Shown here: one piece after another, positions 22,674-34,400 of the stretch
How positions within the stretch are numbered: position 1 is the first letter of the stretch
How the letters are laid out: every line of letters begins with the position of its first letter
Origin: Simmondsia chinensis
Taxonomy: Eukaryota; Streptophyta; Magnoliopsida; Caryophyllales; Simmondsiaceae
Assembly: GCA_018398585.1 (NCBI GenBank)
Contig: JAGTTD010000007.1
Span: forward strand, 34,500,911-34,564,910
Length of the DNA: 64,000 nucleotides
Reading direction: 5' to 3'
Notes under the pieces: model-generated
What the model saw: only the letters and a program-made list of their open reading frames with translations
The model's database searches: none
Told to the model about the DNA's origin: nothing
Translations under genes and position numbers: made by a program

Positions 22674-23101
22674 TGTTGAGGTTGGAGACTTTTGGGCTTC
22701 TCCAACAGCCCTATGTCTGGAATATTTTAGAGAAAACACTTCACATGGTGTGACTCTTCATTTGAACATATTTACTGTGGTCCCTTCATATGGCTGACAG
22801 TAATGGGGAGGCTCTTTGGTTTCCATGGCAGTTCTGATTCTTGAGGCCTATATATAGGGCCTGATTTCTTGTTGTAAAGGCAGAGCAAGTGAGGAAACAA
22901 AGCAAGAGAGAAGAGTGAGAGTGAGAGAAAAAACACTCTTGTAATACCTCTGATTTCTCATAGTGAAATTCGTTGCTCCCCCTCCGTGGACGTAGGCTAC
23001 GGCTGAACCACGTAAATCTTTGTGTCTCTCTTCTTCCCATACCCTGTTTTTGTTATTTCATAACCCAATCTAGGGTTTCGGTGTGTGTGGGCAACTTAAC
23101 A
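22674..23101 (+). repeat. 3' LTR of the Tork-like Copia element (428 bp)
   Basis: TGTTGAGGTTGG ... GGCAACTTAACA, with inverted ends. It contains TATATATAGGGC near 22850 and AGAGTGAGAGTG. It directly follows a polypurine tract. Confidence 0.85.
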
Positions 23102-23164
23102 ATATGATTCAACATCAACACATTCTCATTTCTCATCTTCAATTAGAAAAACGAGGATAAACCC

Positions 23165-23799
23165 TGTTAGGATATTATTTGTCTCAAAATTAATATTAAT
23201 CTAATTTGATTTAGATATAATTTGTAAGGATATTTGATATGATTTAGTTACCTAATCTGATTGTGATTATGATTGGTAACTAAATTATACATAGGGGTTA
23301 TGGTTGATGTTTGAGAGGCATGAAGAAAAATGAGGCAAGATGTGAGAGATTTAGGTGTTTTGTAAAAGGGTAACTTGGGGGGTATCCGAGCAGGGAGGAG
23401 ATGAATTGAGAGGCTTTGTGATTAAGAGCTAATGAGAGTTTTTGTACCTTCCTCTTTTCAAAGCTATGTTTTGAGAGAGTTGGTGGCTTAGACCACGCAG
23501 CAGCTATACTTTAAGAGGGTTAGTGACTCGCCGTGCAACAGTTACACTTGGAGAGGGTTGGTGACTTACCATGTAGTAGTTACACTGATGATTGATGATT
23601 GATGATGTTTGTATGGGGTTGAGGATTATAATTAGAGATTGTAATACTTAATTTCATAGTGGATTGAGCCACCCGTTAGGTCCCGTGGTTTTTCCCTCTA
23701 GTTGAGAGAAGGTTTCCACATAAATATCATATGTTGATTTTTGCAGTTTTTATTGTTTTTCGCTTCCATTGTGCTTGGATTGTATGGATTTTCCCAACA
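23165..23799 (+). repeat. Solo Copia-type LTR (635 bp)
   Basis: TGTTAGGATATT ... TGGATTTTCCCAACA. Its 3' part (GGTTTTTCCCTCTAGTTGAGAG) is clearly related to the array LTRs at 12253-18130. No matching 5-bp target duplication is visible, so recombination or erosion occurred. It lies 12 bases upstream of the ATG of the second prolamin-like copy. Confidence 0.7.
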
Positions 23800-24092
23800 A
23801 ACAAACTATCATGGAAATGACGACCATTGCATTTAACATTTGTGTCGTATTTTTCATTCTCTCGGTTGCTTGTACACTTGCAAGACCCGATAGGTTTCTT
23901 CCACCAACACCAAGTGTGGATATAACATCCAAACATATCATAAATTGCTGAAGAAAACTAACAATTGATTGCGCAGAAGCAATGTTTAATCACGTGATTG
24001 GGGAAGAAAGTCGTATGTCATCCGAGCAGAGTGTTGCAGCCAGACATTAAAGATGGGAAAAGATGTCACGATGATTTGACTGCATGTCTCCT

Positions 24093-25304
24093 TGTTAGAA
24101 AAATGATACAAGCTAAACTTAAGTATTATGAAAAAATACATCATATTGGAAAAATAAGAAAAGTGCTCTAGTTTACATCCCAGATGGAAAAAATAAGGGG
24201 GTTTGGTTGAGTTTATCTGCGTATATGCCCCTCAATTCATTTAAATTAAGTCATAAGTGAGAGAATGGTGGGAACCACGCGCACGAGGGTATATTATTTT
24301 ACGGAAAATTCGTTACCGCTGCTGCATTAAATCCTTTTACCGTTGCAATGCTTAACACTACAGCTATTAATATCTTGTAGCTGTTGGGATTATGTTCATC
24401 AATGCCTTAAACCACATTATAAGTGTTAAACCTTATTAACATTGGTCATTACTGCTAATTCTTCTCTGCGTCAGTATAAATACAAAAGCTTAACAATGCA
24501 TCAACATACAAAAAAACAGAAAATAAACAGCTCTCTTCTTAATCTTACCTCTCTCTGCTTCAGTTCTTCCTTTCCTCTCAAGACACTTGGACAAAATTCT
24601 TGGACTCTCCTACCCGACGTTTAACAAGTGCATGTTAATTGTCGAATCGTGTTAATCCTGGAGGACGACCGCCGATACAACTGTCTGCACCGGAGTAGCA
24701 GCGAAATCGTCTTTTAGGACAGTAATATTTCCCACGGCACGGTATCTTCGGTATTATAATCAATTATCCATCTTTCCAGTATTATTTGATTGTTGTGTTT
24801 AAGTACTTTGTTGCACTGAAATTTTGCTCACTGTTATTGCGATTCAAGTCCAAAGAGGGCACCAACACGCCGTCACCGGATCCCATTAGAACTCCAAAGT
24901 AAAGCGTGCTTGGACGAGAGTAGTACCAAGATGGGTGATCTCCTGGGGAGTCCTCACCCTCAGGTTGGGGGCACTGGGAAACAGCCTCTCTTCAGGTTAA
25001 CATCTTGAAGGGGGAAGGCTGCTAACACCCCCCCCCAAAGACCCTGCATAGGCGGGAGCCCTTGACGCACTGGGTATGTTTCTTATTGCGATTCAAGTGC
25101 AACATTTTACTGAAATTGTTCTGGATATTTCACTGCAATTCTTCACTAATTGTACTGCATATTTACTGCATTTTTAACTGTAGTATTTTACTGTGTTTTG
25201 CGGCAATTTTTAGTTTGATTTACAGCAATTAACATACTGTTTTATTGCATTATCGCTGACTGTATTTTCAGTATAGTTGTATAATTCGCATTGTTATTCC
25301 AACA
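24093..25304 (+). mobile_element. Solo LTR (about 1.2 kb with a nested SINE) inside the prolamin-like pseudogene
   Basis: TGTTAGAA ... TTCCAACA, with inverted ends in 7 of 8 bases, flanked by CTCCT (24088-24092) and GTCCT (25305-25309), a 4-of-5 target duplication. A TATA box (TATAAATACAAAAG) lies at about 24475. Without the SINE and its duplication the LTR is about 963 bp. The host coding sequence resumes in register after it. Confidence 0.75.
24850..25082 (+). mobile_element. 5S rRNA-headed SINE, copy 1, full length with 16-bp target duplication
   Basis: Flanked by perfect TTATTGCGATTCAAGT at 24834-24849 and 25083-25098. The first 110 bases are a diverged plant 5S rRNA (CACCGGATCCCATTAGAACT, AAAGCGTGCTTG, GAGAGTAGTAC, ATGGGTGATCTCCTGG), including the internal A-box and C-box promoter blocks. 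The second half (CAGGTT ... AACAGCCTCTCTTCAGG ... GAAGGGGGAAGGCTGC ... GGCGGGAGCCCTTGACGCAC) matches the RTE LINE tail at 9590-9744. It ends CACTGGGTATGTTTC. Confidence 0.88.
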
Positions 25305-25394
25305 GTCCTTATAAACGAGGATTACGAAGAAAAAGCACACGGAATTGTAGAAAGGAAAAAAAATGTTTGGAAATCGTGCAACGGAGTAATTTAA

Positions 25395-26607
25395 CTAGTT
25401 ACTAGTGACAATGGGGAAAGGATTTACTGTCAACTAGGAAATAATAATTCCATTCCTATGTTATGAGCATTATAAATATTTTTCCTTTAACTTATAATAA
25501 TATTGTTTGTTTATGTGCAAAATTTGTCGCACTTATTTTTCAGATTTAGAATTATATATTGTCATAAAAATTAGTGTTTTAACACATAAAATGGGTAAAA
25601 ATATGAATTTATTGCTGCGATACTATATAAAGTTTTAAGTATTTATTATTTAGGTTCATCAATATACCAATATATATGATAAGGTCTCCTAGAGTTTATA
25701 AATTTTATCACCCAAGTATCCTTCGCTACAATCAAGTTAAATCTGTCAAAAAATGTTTAAATGGCACATGATACCTACAATATATATATGCCACATTAGT
25801 ATTTTCTAGATAAAGTTCCCTAATTTCAACAAAGACTCACCATATTCTATTTTAGGCTACCTATATGTAGTATCCAGATCATGTTCATACATTTCATGCC
25901 CCGTAATCTTTTTAGACCAAAACCCATGGAATGCTGGTAGAAGGTAAATGCATAACAAAATGTTACTATCCCATGGTAGCTTTCTTATGCGTGAGAGTTG
26001 ACCGATTTCATTGGAGGTTTAAAACATATGGTAATTTTTCAGTCAAATTTATTACTTGGTTGGCTCGCGATACAGAGTGAAAAGGTAGGAGTTCTTAGAC
26101 ATTTTAATGTATTCGGAGGTTAGATCTCAAATCTAAAGGGAAATGTTTTTCTTTAGCAACTCCTTCTCAAATCATAACCTGCGAGAAAAGAGTTGGCCCC
26201 AAAGGGTGATTATCCCCTTAAGAAGCTCCCCACGGTACAACAATGAAGAGGATGAGATTAAAATCTAAACATGAATAAACTGTAATATATTCAACCTGGT
26301 CTTAACAGGTTCATAAACTGTGACGTCACAATTTCAAGTGCTAACTAATCTAAATCAACCAACAATAACAACAGCCTAGCGTTCCAAAGAGACTGTCGTC
26401 AAAGTGGAGCCGATGTACGTAACCTCACTCCTATATGATGTTATCCCATAGAGAAGCTATTTTCAGAGGACCCCCCAAAAAATAAAGAAGAAACAATATT
26501 TACAAAATCTATTATGCTGAACTAAATGAACCAACACCATGAAAAGATCCCCACATCCCCATTGGGGGAGGAACCCCTACTGTGGGTAATCCACAGCAAG
26601 ATAAGCA
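25395..26607. other. Non-coding DNA, nothing firm
   Basis: AT-rich sequence with no open frame, repeat ends or RNA gene that I can support. Confidence 0.4.
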
Positions 26608-27200
26608 ATGGGAGAGAGAGGAGACAGGGGATGTAATTTTTATATTTTTTTAATTTAAAATTTTAAATTATTTATATAAATAATTTTAATATATAAATTT
26701 ATTTGTTTGACTATATATTATTTAGTTGTTTGTATGAATATTTATTATTTAAATACTCGTTAAATTTTTATTGAAAATATTAAAATGACTTGTATACATC
26801 TTTCTATTATTCAATATATTACTAATATAATAAATAGTAACAAAAATATATACAATTTATTTCCATATTTTCAACAAAAATTTAACAAATTTCTAAATAA
26901 TAAATAGTCAAACAAACAAATTTATACATTAAAATTATTTTATTATCATTTAGATACCCATTAAATTTTTGTTGAAAATATCAAAATGACTATATTTTCG
27001 TTATTATTTACTATATATATAGTCAATAATAGCAAAAATATATACAAATCAGTTTGATATTTTCAACAAAAACTTACCGAATATGATAAATTGTAAAACA
27101 AATAAATTTATACATTAAAATTATTTTATATAAATAATTTAAAATTTTAAATTAAAAAATATTCATAAAATTCAATCCCATTCTCCCCCATCTCCATTCT
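26608..27200. mobile_element. AT-rich MITE-like element built of nested inverted repeats
   Basis: The outer arms (AATTTAAAATTTTAAATTAT with flanking GGGGATGTAATTTTTA on the left, and GAATGGGATTGAATTTTA in reverse on the right) are inverted over about 80-100 bases. Inside, TAAATTTTTATTGAAAATAT and its complement occur again as two further inverted pairs, so the element folds as two hairpins within one. Non-coding. Confidence 0.65.
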
Positions 27201-27584
27201 CCTAAAAGGAAATTTAAAACAATTTCGAAAATAAGTTTTTTGAAAAATTAAATTTCCAATTTCAAAGTTTGACATTGTTGGACTATGCCAACCTATCAAT
27301 AGGGGCCTAGAACTCCAGAGTATAGGAGATCTAAAATAGATTCCTCACATCATATAGATTTTCTCTCACTCTCACGCAGATTCCCTTCCTCAAAAGAATC
27401 TCACTTTTCTGATACCCACTACTCTGAAAAAAAAAAAAAAAAACAAAAGAAAAAAAAAAAAAGAAATTCCAACCATCATTTTCATGAAATCTCCAACAAA
27501 AATTCAAATATACTTAACACCATCTTTATTAACTTCTCTTAATATATAGGACTGAAAAATCGAAATCAAGAACCTCTAGTTCTA

Positions 27585-27705
27585 AGATCTCATCGATGAT
27601 AACATTCTATGACTCGGAAAGGATTTGAGCCTATAACCTTTACTCTAAAGTCTCGGTCTTGATGGTATTTTACAACTAGACCAAGTTGTCCTTGGTGCAC
27701 CCTAA
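27585..27705 (-). mobile_element. tRNA-derived SINE-like remnant
   Basis: On the minus strand an A-box-like CTTGGTCTAGTTGTAAAA is followed about 50 bases later by a B-box-like GGCTCAAATCC. A second such pair in the plus direction lies at 27730-27785 (TTTGGTGGTTAAAACC). These are diverged pol III promoters of the SINE type. Confidence 0.4.
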
Positions 27706-27785
27706 TAGAAACTCGGTAACATGTAAACATACATTGGTTTGGTGGTTAAAACCCGCCTCCCATTCAGCAAGGTTTCAAGTAGAAA

Positions 27786-28622
27786 GCTCATCAAACACTC
27801 CTTCCTAGTTGTTATCCCTCTAAGATTCCGTTTGTTCGATGAAAAAATTCAATCTCAATTCTATTGTTTCTTTATTTAACTTCATAACATTTTCCTTCAT
27901 GAGATGGAAAATTTTTCCTAAGCTAATCTTACGTCATATGTTTTGTTTCAACCTTAACTTAGCCAAACACGAACCTTTTACAAATTTATACAATTGAACC
28001 ATTTTCTTTTACTAGAGCAACAATTTTAACAAAAAATTATAATTGAAAATATTTTGTTGAAGGAATTTTCAAAACGGAAAATGTTTTCCGTTGGAACAAA
28101 CGAAGCCTTAGAAAATGCCTTATAATCTTACCAATTACAAAAACAACCAAGTGCCTCAAAAAGACTCCCGCCAAGGCAAAATCGGGTTAGGGCAAAGATG
28201 CTACCAACATTACCGGTACAAAATGCTACCTCATAGAGAGACTTTATTGGAAGAGACCCCAATCATAAATAGAAACAGAAATCAAAAGACCCACCAAAAA
28301 CAACATCAAGAGCAAAACAAACCAAAAAGATCAAATATTCAAAGGAGGAAGTTTCTCCATTTCATTCTAAACCCCATCCTAATGAATTGTCTACTCAAAA
28401 CCCAATTTTTTTTTTTTTTTAAAAAAAAAAAAAGTCTAGACCATCAAATCCATGCCAAAATTCACTTCCACTCCACATATTTTATGTGTTGGAGGGCTTC
28501 ACCACATTTCTACGTAACAAGCACACTACTACCAAAAACAAAGAATAAATCAATATGCTCTGTGTAGTGCGACATATATTACTCTAGTCCCTTTTTTTTC
28601 AGTTTCATTTCGCGGTTTTTAT
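27786..28622. other. Region downstream of the RBP47-type gene
   Basis: Contains a T13/A12 palindromic run at about 28407-28433. The part next to 28623 should hold the 3' UTR of the minus-strand gene. No clear polyadenylation signal is distinguishable in the AT-rich context. Confidence 0.4.
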
Positions 28623-31417
28623 TTAACTTACTTGTTGCTGGTTGCCATAGACAGGGTATGCGCCATAGGCTGATGCTGCGTACATGGTTGGATCCTGTGG
28701 GGGAAGAGCGTATCCATACCCGTCGTACATGTGCCCTCCATAGTACGGTCCATTCCACTGATTCCCGAACTCGCCTCTCATCTGCAACGCATAAAACAAA
28801 GATTTGATAAAGAGATATCGGAGGAAGAAACGTGTTCCATAATAGGAGCATATACAGAATGAAAAACCAATCATGCTCAGGAACAATGTCAGTTCTTTGG
28901 AAGTTGGACAACTGTTGAAACGCCAAAAGGGTGGTTGTGACTTTGTTTCTACAGGTGCAATTGGTTCACTTTATTTTAGCTTATTTGTTTTATTAAGATA
29001 CTTTCATTCAAGATACAGTAAAGCGTTTGATTGTGCAATACATAACATTTTTTAGCAGAATAAATTACTTAGATACAAGTTTAAACAAAAAAAACTCATC
29101 TATTATAATCACAAAAAAAAAAGCAAAAAAGCAACATTCCTAGTGCCCCAAGGGCTCCCACCTAAGCAGGATCTGGGGAGTGGATGTACATAGCTTTCCT
29201 CCTTCAGGGCACCCTGAAGAGAGGCTGTTTCTGAGAACCCCTAACCTGAGGGGTGCAACATGAGGACTTCCTAGGACGTCACCCATCTTGGTACTACTCT
29301 CACTCAAGCACGCTTAACTTCGGAGCTCTAATGGGATCCGGTGCTTGCGTGTTGGTACCCTCTTAGGTTTATTATAATCACAAAAATGATTTGATAATGT
29401 AATTAACTACTAATAATAGGTAGGAGAGAATCTTCGTAATGGCTGGTTATGATAGTGGAGAGTAGTGTAAGTAGCAACCCATGGGGAAAAAGGAGAGATG
29501 ATAGGCAGGAGTGGTAAAAGCAAGTAAAAGTAAGTCATTGTAGTGAAAATCCAATGCTAATATAGTCTTTTTAAAAAACATTTTTGAAATAAGCTGTGAA
29601 GAAAAATCCAATTTTTCCATCTTTTTCAACTTAGTTATAAAATAGTTTTTTCATCTTCCAATTTAAGCTGTGAAAAAGATGTAAAAAACCCTTTTCAATC
29701 AATCAAACACAAGTTGTACAATCATCTAGGGCTTTAAGCTATTAAGAAGTTGAACCAAATGCAACCCACGCGTTCATTTTCCTAAACTCGTCAGTCTAAA
29801 GTACTTTCGCCTTTTTTTTCAACACCAAGCAGTCAGTGTGATATGACTACGAGGCAAAATTCGACTCCAAGAAACCAGTAAAGCATGAGAGAACTTCTTG
29901 CCTGCTTATTAGCTGGATTGCGACCCCAAGAAAGGCGCACATTCTGTTTGCCAATCGTTGTTCCATTCAACTTTTGCAACGCCTCTTCCGCATTGTTCCT
30001 GAGCAAACATACGTCTCATTATCATTATTGCGTCGTTCAATACAAATTCAAGCCAGAAGAAAATGAAGAGTGTTAATTAATTTCCTAATTTCCTTGCGAA
30101 GATGCTACATTACCAAACTTAGGTACCTGACTTAGTACCGATACTACTACAACAACAACAACAACAAGCCCAGTGCCTCAAAGACTCCCGCTTGCGCAGA
30201 TTCTGGGAGGGGTAGGATGTACGCAGTCTTGCCCCATCAGTGTGCAACCCTGATGAGAGACTGTTTTCGAAGACCTCCAACCTGATAGTTGACAAGTTAC
30301 TAGGTTGTACAAAGCCTATCTAAAGAGTATAAGGGCCTGTATAGCCTATATAGCATGGATGAATGGCATAGAGATCATGCAAGGCATGTAAGTCATGTAA
30401 GTATGTGAACATGTAGCATATGAGCAGACAATCATGTAAGCATGTAAGCAAAGTACGCATGGTGCCTTAGTAGCTATAGCTAGAGGTAAAAAGCAAACAA
30501 GCAAGTAATGGGAACACCTAACATGTGCAACAATGCAAACATATAGTAGTTGCGCATTTGGGAGGGGAGGGGGGAGAGAGAGAGAGAGAGAGAGCGAGCA
30601 AGAGAGGGAGTGAGATAGGGACAAGAGAGAGTAACAGTAGCGAATGGCGCTACCCCCAATTAACAAATCTTAGGAACACTTAGCGACCTACTTACGCCCG
30701 TACTATGCATCTACAAATAAGCATCTAAGCATCATCGTGGTACTAGCCTAACTTACGGGTGCCCGAAGTTCCTACACTGCTAAATCTTTTACCCCAAGAC
30801 TATCCCTTCGCTGAGCTCTCTCTAAGGCCATCTCTACAATTAGGCTGAGATAGGCGAGGTCGTGTCGAATTGTCTTCATCTTTCTCTTCTTTTATTTTCT
30901 TTTCTCTTCTTTTATGGCCGGCCTCTTCCCCTCTTCCCGTCTGTAATATAGGGTTGTTTGCATTTGCTTACAAGGGCATTGGTGGGTTTCCATCCAATTC
31001 TTCTTTGGCCGGCCTCTTCCTCTCTTCTCGTCTGTGGAATTTAGTACCGATACTAAACATAGAAATTATTAACTTCTATTATTAAGTTGTCTTCAATAAC
31101 CAGTGATGTTTCCTCATGTGTATTATATATATATATAGGGTGGCATTCCCTCTATTGTAATGGACGGCCAAGATTTGTTATACAATAAAAATAATATAAC
31201 AATTTACAGCCCATACCCTTTCATGGTGCAGGAGAAAAAAAAAAAAAAAAAAAAAAAGGAAGGGGTAAGGGAGGAAATTTGTTTCCCACAATAATCAACA
31301 AACCTCGGCAGTAAATTATTATTTTTTTTTTTTTAATGTTTTACAAATCTTGGCCGTTCATTACAATGGAGGGCCAGGATTCGCCTCTCTCACGCTTTCA
31401 CCCTCTCATAAGAATGT

Positions 31418-31458
<41 letters not shown>

Positions 31459-34400
31459 CACCACAACTTTTAAATTTTTTGAAAAATCAACTCCAAAAGT
31501 CTAAAATTTTTCAATCAACCACTTTAGATCCCATTGTTAATTGTCCGTTACCTGCTAAAGGCTATTTTGAAAGTGCCTATTAAGCATGAGTTGACGTAAT
31601 TAAGTAGTCAAAACGTTTTCCTCCCTCTTCCCCATCAAGATTCAAATCTCGCCTCTTTCAAACCCCGGGGATTGAACCTGGTAGGGCAGGGGGAAGTCAA
31701 TGCATTGTCCGCTTCATTAGTTTTAACTCATGCTTTATGTGCACTCAAAAAATAAAAAAGATAAGCTAGAATTCAAGTGGAAGTCACATATATTTAACGA
31801 ATCATTAACGACGTGATTTAAAGTAGTTAATTGAAAATTTTAAGATTCTGGAGATGGTTTTCTAAAAAATTAAGAAGTTACGGTGGTTAAAAGAAAATAA
31901 CAACTATTTTAAGTGGTTTATCATAAAAAACCTATATAGCAGTACCCTTTCCTTATATATCATACTCTTGATGAACAAAATACATGTAGCTCACCTATTG
32001 GAGAATTGAACAAACCCGCATCCTTTTCCAACCGGAATCTTAACTGAAACTATTTCACCATACTGAGAGAACGGCTGCCTGAGTTCTTCATCTGTGACGC
32101 TAGGATCGAGTCCTCCAACGAATATCTAGATAAAAATGAGAAGCGTAACTATGAATAACTCACCCATGGTCAACACATTCGGCTCTCATAATAGCGTAAA
32201 CTGGATCAAATTCGGGAACGTACCGTTGTGTTTGTAGAATCTCCATCAGATTGTGAACCTTGGGAAGTGGTACCATTTGATGTATACCCACCTAGCAGAA
32301 TCAAGCACATTAGAAAACAGGGCAATCTATTTTTTTTTATCTTTTTTTTTTATTTTTATTTTTATTTTTTGCTTATTAAAGTCTTAATCTTTGCAGTTTC
32401 CATCTTTTTTTCTTTTGGGAGGCGATGAGAAAAGAGTACCCAGATGGAATCAAATAAATGTCATTAGCGAATGGTACTTTCAAAATGACCCTCGTAATGC
32501 ATAGGTATTGAATTATTTATGAAGGCATATTTTTAAATGTATTTGCATATTAAATTATTAAAGGGGTATAAGAATAACTGATTAAATGGCTATTCATTCA
32601 ATTTCGGCAAATAAAAGTCCCAAAAACAACTTGTGTTCCCTTAGACAAAAAAAAAACAAAAACAAAAAAAAAAAAAAACCAAAACAAAGAAAAACCCAAA
32701 GCAATCGCTGTGACCGATTACTTAGAGTCCACAAAACTGCAATAGCGATCACGTAGCATGGAGTTGAATGAAAAAGGTATTTACGAACAAGAGGGCGTTG
32801 TTAAAGAAAACAAAGGTTGAATACAAATTTATGCAGCAAGATAAGATAAATACTCATAGATAATAAGGAAATCGAACATGATCAACAAAAGAAAATACAG
32901 CTGCATGGTAATTGAATTTACGAGAAAATTGAAATCATGAAGGATGAACTGAGGCCAGGCTTAGACACATACCACAGCCTCATCACCAATGCTACATGTA
33001 TCACTTACATGAAATAGACCTAATAAAGGACATTTTTCATGCATGAATCACAATACTACATTGCTTCACAAAACATAAAAGCATGGAAGAGTAAAAGCTA
33101 ACAGAATAAATTGGACATTTATGAGCTTTGGTTAATTTCAAGTCCATGTGAGCTTCATTGTATAAACATAAGGTTAGTTGAAGTTAGAAAATATGACACT
33201 TCTAGGAAAGGAATGAAAACAACCTCAAAAAGAATGCACTGACAATATAGAATCAAAGCCACAAGATTAAAGGAAAGAGTAGTGGATAAATCAGTGCTGT
33301 AAAATGGAAGAATCAAAAGATATGAAAAGCGGAAAAAAAATATCTTACAAGGACTTCAACGTTCAGAAAACCAAAAAGAAAAAAGGAATGTTGAATACTT
33401 ACTATATACACAAGAAAAGCAGTATGTATTGAAAAACAGAACAAGCTATCTTTTACACAATTAAGCACATAGTCCTTTTCAAACAGTGTTGCCTTGTTTT
33501 CTCCATTTTCAGAATATGTTGTCTTTTCGCGTGTATAATAAACATCCTGCACTTCGTGCTCTTTTTATTCATAACATAATGTGCTTCTAGAATAACTTTT
33601 ACCATATCAAAACGGGGCATGGGCCTACATAAAATTCAACTATGGATTCAGCCAAGAGAGAAAAGTTCCCCTCGAAAACGAAGATTAGCAAGTAAACAAC
33701 ATTGCGCATATGCAGCAGACAGCCATAGGTTCAAATCACGTCACATTGATGTAAGGCAGAAGTCAACTAATGAAGAAAGAATAATTGAAGTTATCTATTG
33801 TATCGCATTGTCTTACTGGGATGACGTTTTCTGACAAGCAAGGACTCTGTTTAGATGTTTAAGAAATTACAAATCACACAAAATCAACATATCTAAAAAT
33901 TTATAACTTTTACTGTGAGTTTTTTTATCTCTAATTTTGTTTTCATTTTACTTATTTTTTCCCGTTTTGCAGCACACGGTGAGAGTTCTTCTAGCATCTT
34001 TAAATCTTCACAGTAAACAACGTACATTTTTGGATAATGCCACTCGGATGATTAAAAAACTTCTTTCTGAGGAGTTTGATTGAAAGCTAATGGGATTACC
34101 TTGCTGATACCCAAGAGATTTGCGAGGAGTTGCAGCACCAATTCGCATAGGCCTGGTAGAACAATAAACACCATTCATTTCCGTCATGGCTTGATTCTTC
34201 TCATTATCATCCCCAAATCTCACAAATCCATAGCCTTTCGATCGTCCAGTATTGGCATCAATTACAACTTTTGCAGCCTTGATAGAAGGATATTTACTTG
34301 CAAATGTCTCGTGCAATAGACTATCAGTGACATCAGCAGCCAAATCTCCAACGAATATCGATAGATCAGACCCATTATCAATACGCTTTTCACCCATGCT

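Larger units (their letters stand above)
18131..23101 (+). mobile_element. Tork-like Ty1/Copia element lacking its 5' LTR
   Basis: An untranslated leader (18131-18533), gag, protease, integrase, RT, RNase H, a purine tract (CAAGGGGGAGATT, 22661-22673) and a 3' LTR (22674-23101) are present in normal Copia order. No primer-binding site or 5' LTR precedes the leader: it is fused directly to truncated LTR D. The coding frame has several stops. The Tork assignment is from RT/RNase H wording (VLKRFNMDKAKPVSTPLA). Confidence 0.82.
23811..25394 (+). pseudogene. Second prolamin-like (ECA1-type) gene copy, split by a solo LTR
   Basis: Starts MEMTTIAFNICVVFFILSVA, a signal peptide like that of the copy at 10412, followed by PSVDITSKHIINC and DCAEAMFNHV. 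A TGA at 23949 replaces the Trp codon expected after the first Cys. Further frame changes lead to the CC and GKRC-like remnant (24030-24080). The last part (NEDYEEKAHGIVERKKNVWK, 25313-25370) resumes after a 1.2-kb LTR inserted at 24093-25304, ending in TAA at 25392-25394. The two copies are diverged paralogues and both are broken. The family call rests on the cysteine spacing and is provisional. Confidence 0.6.

Noticed and set aside
24850..24960. Functional 5S rRNA gene
   Set aside because: The match is diverged, lacks a normal 3' end and terminator, and continues into a LINE-like tail with target duplications, so it is a SINE head.
28115..28567. 150-codon plus-strand frame downstream of the RBP47-type gene
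   Set aside because: Low-complexity, crosses a poly-T/poly-A palindrome and has no recognisable domain.
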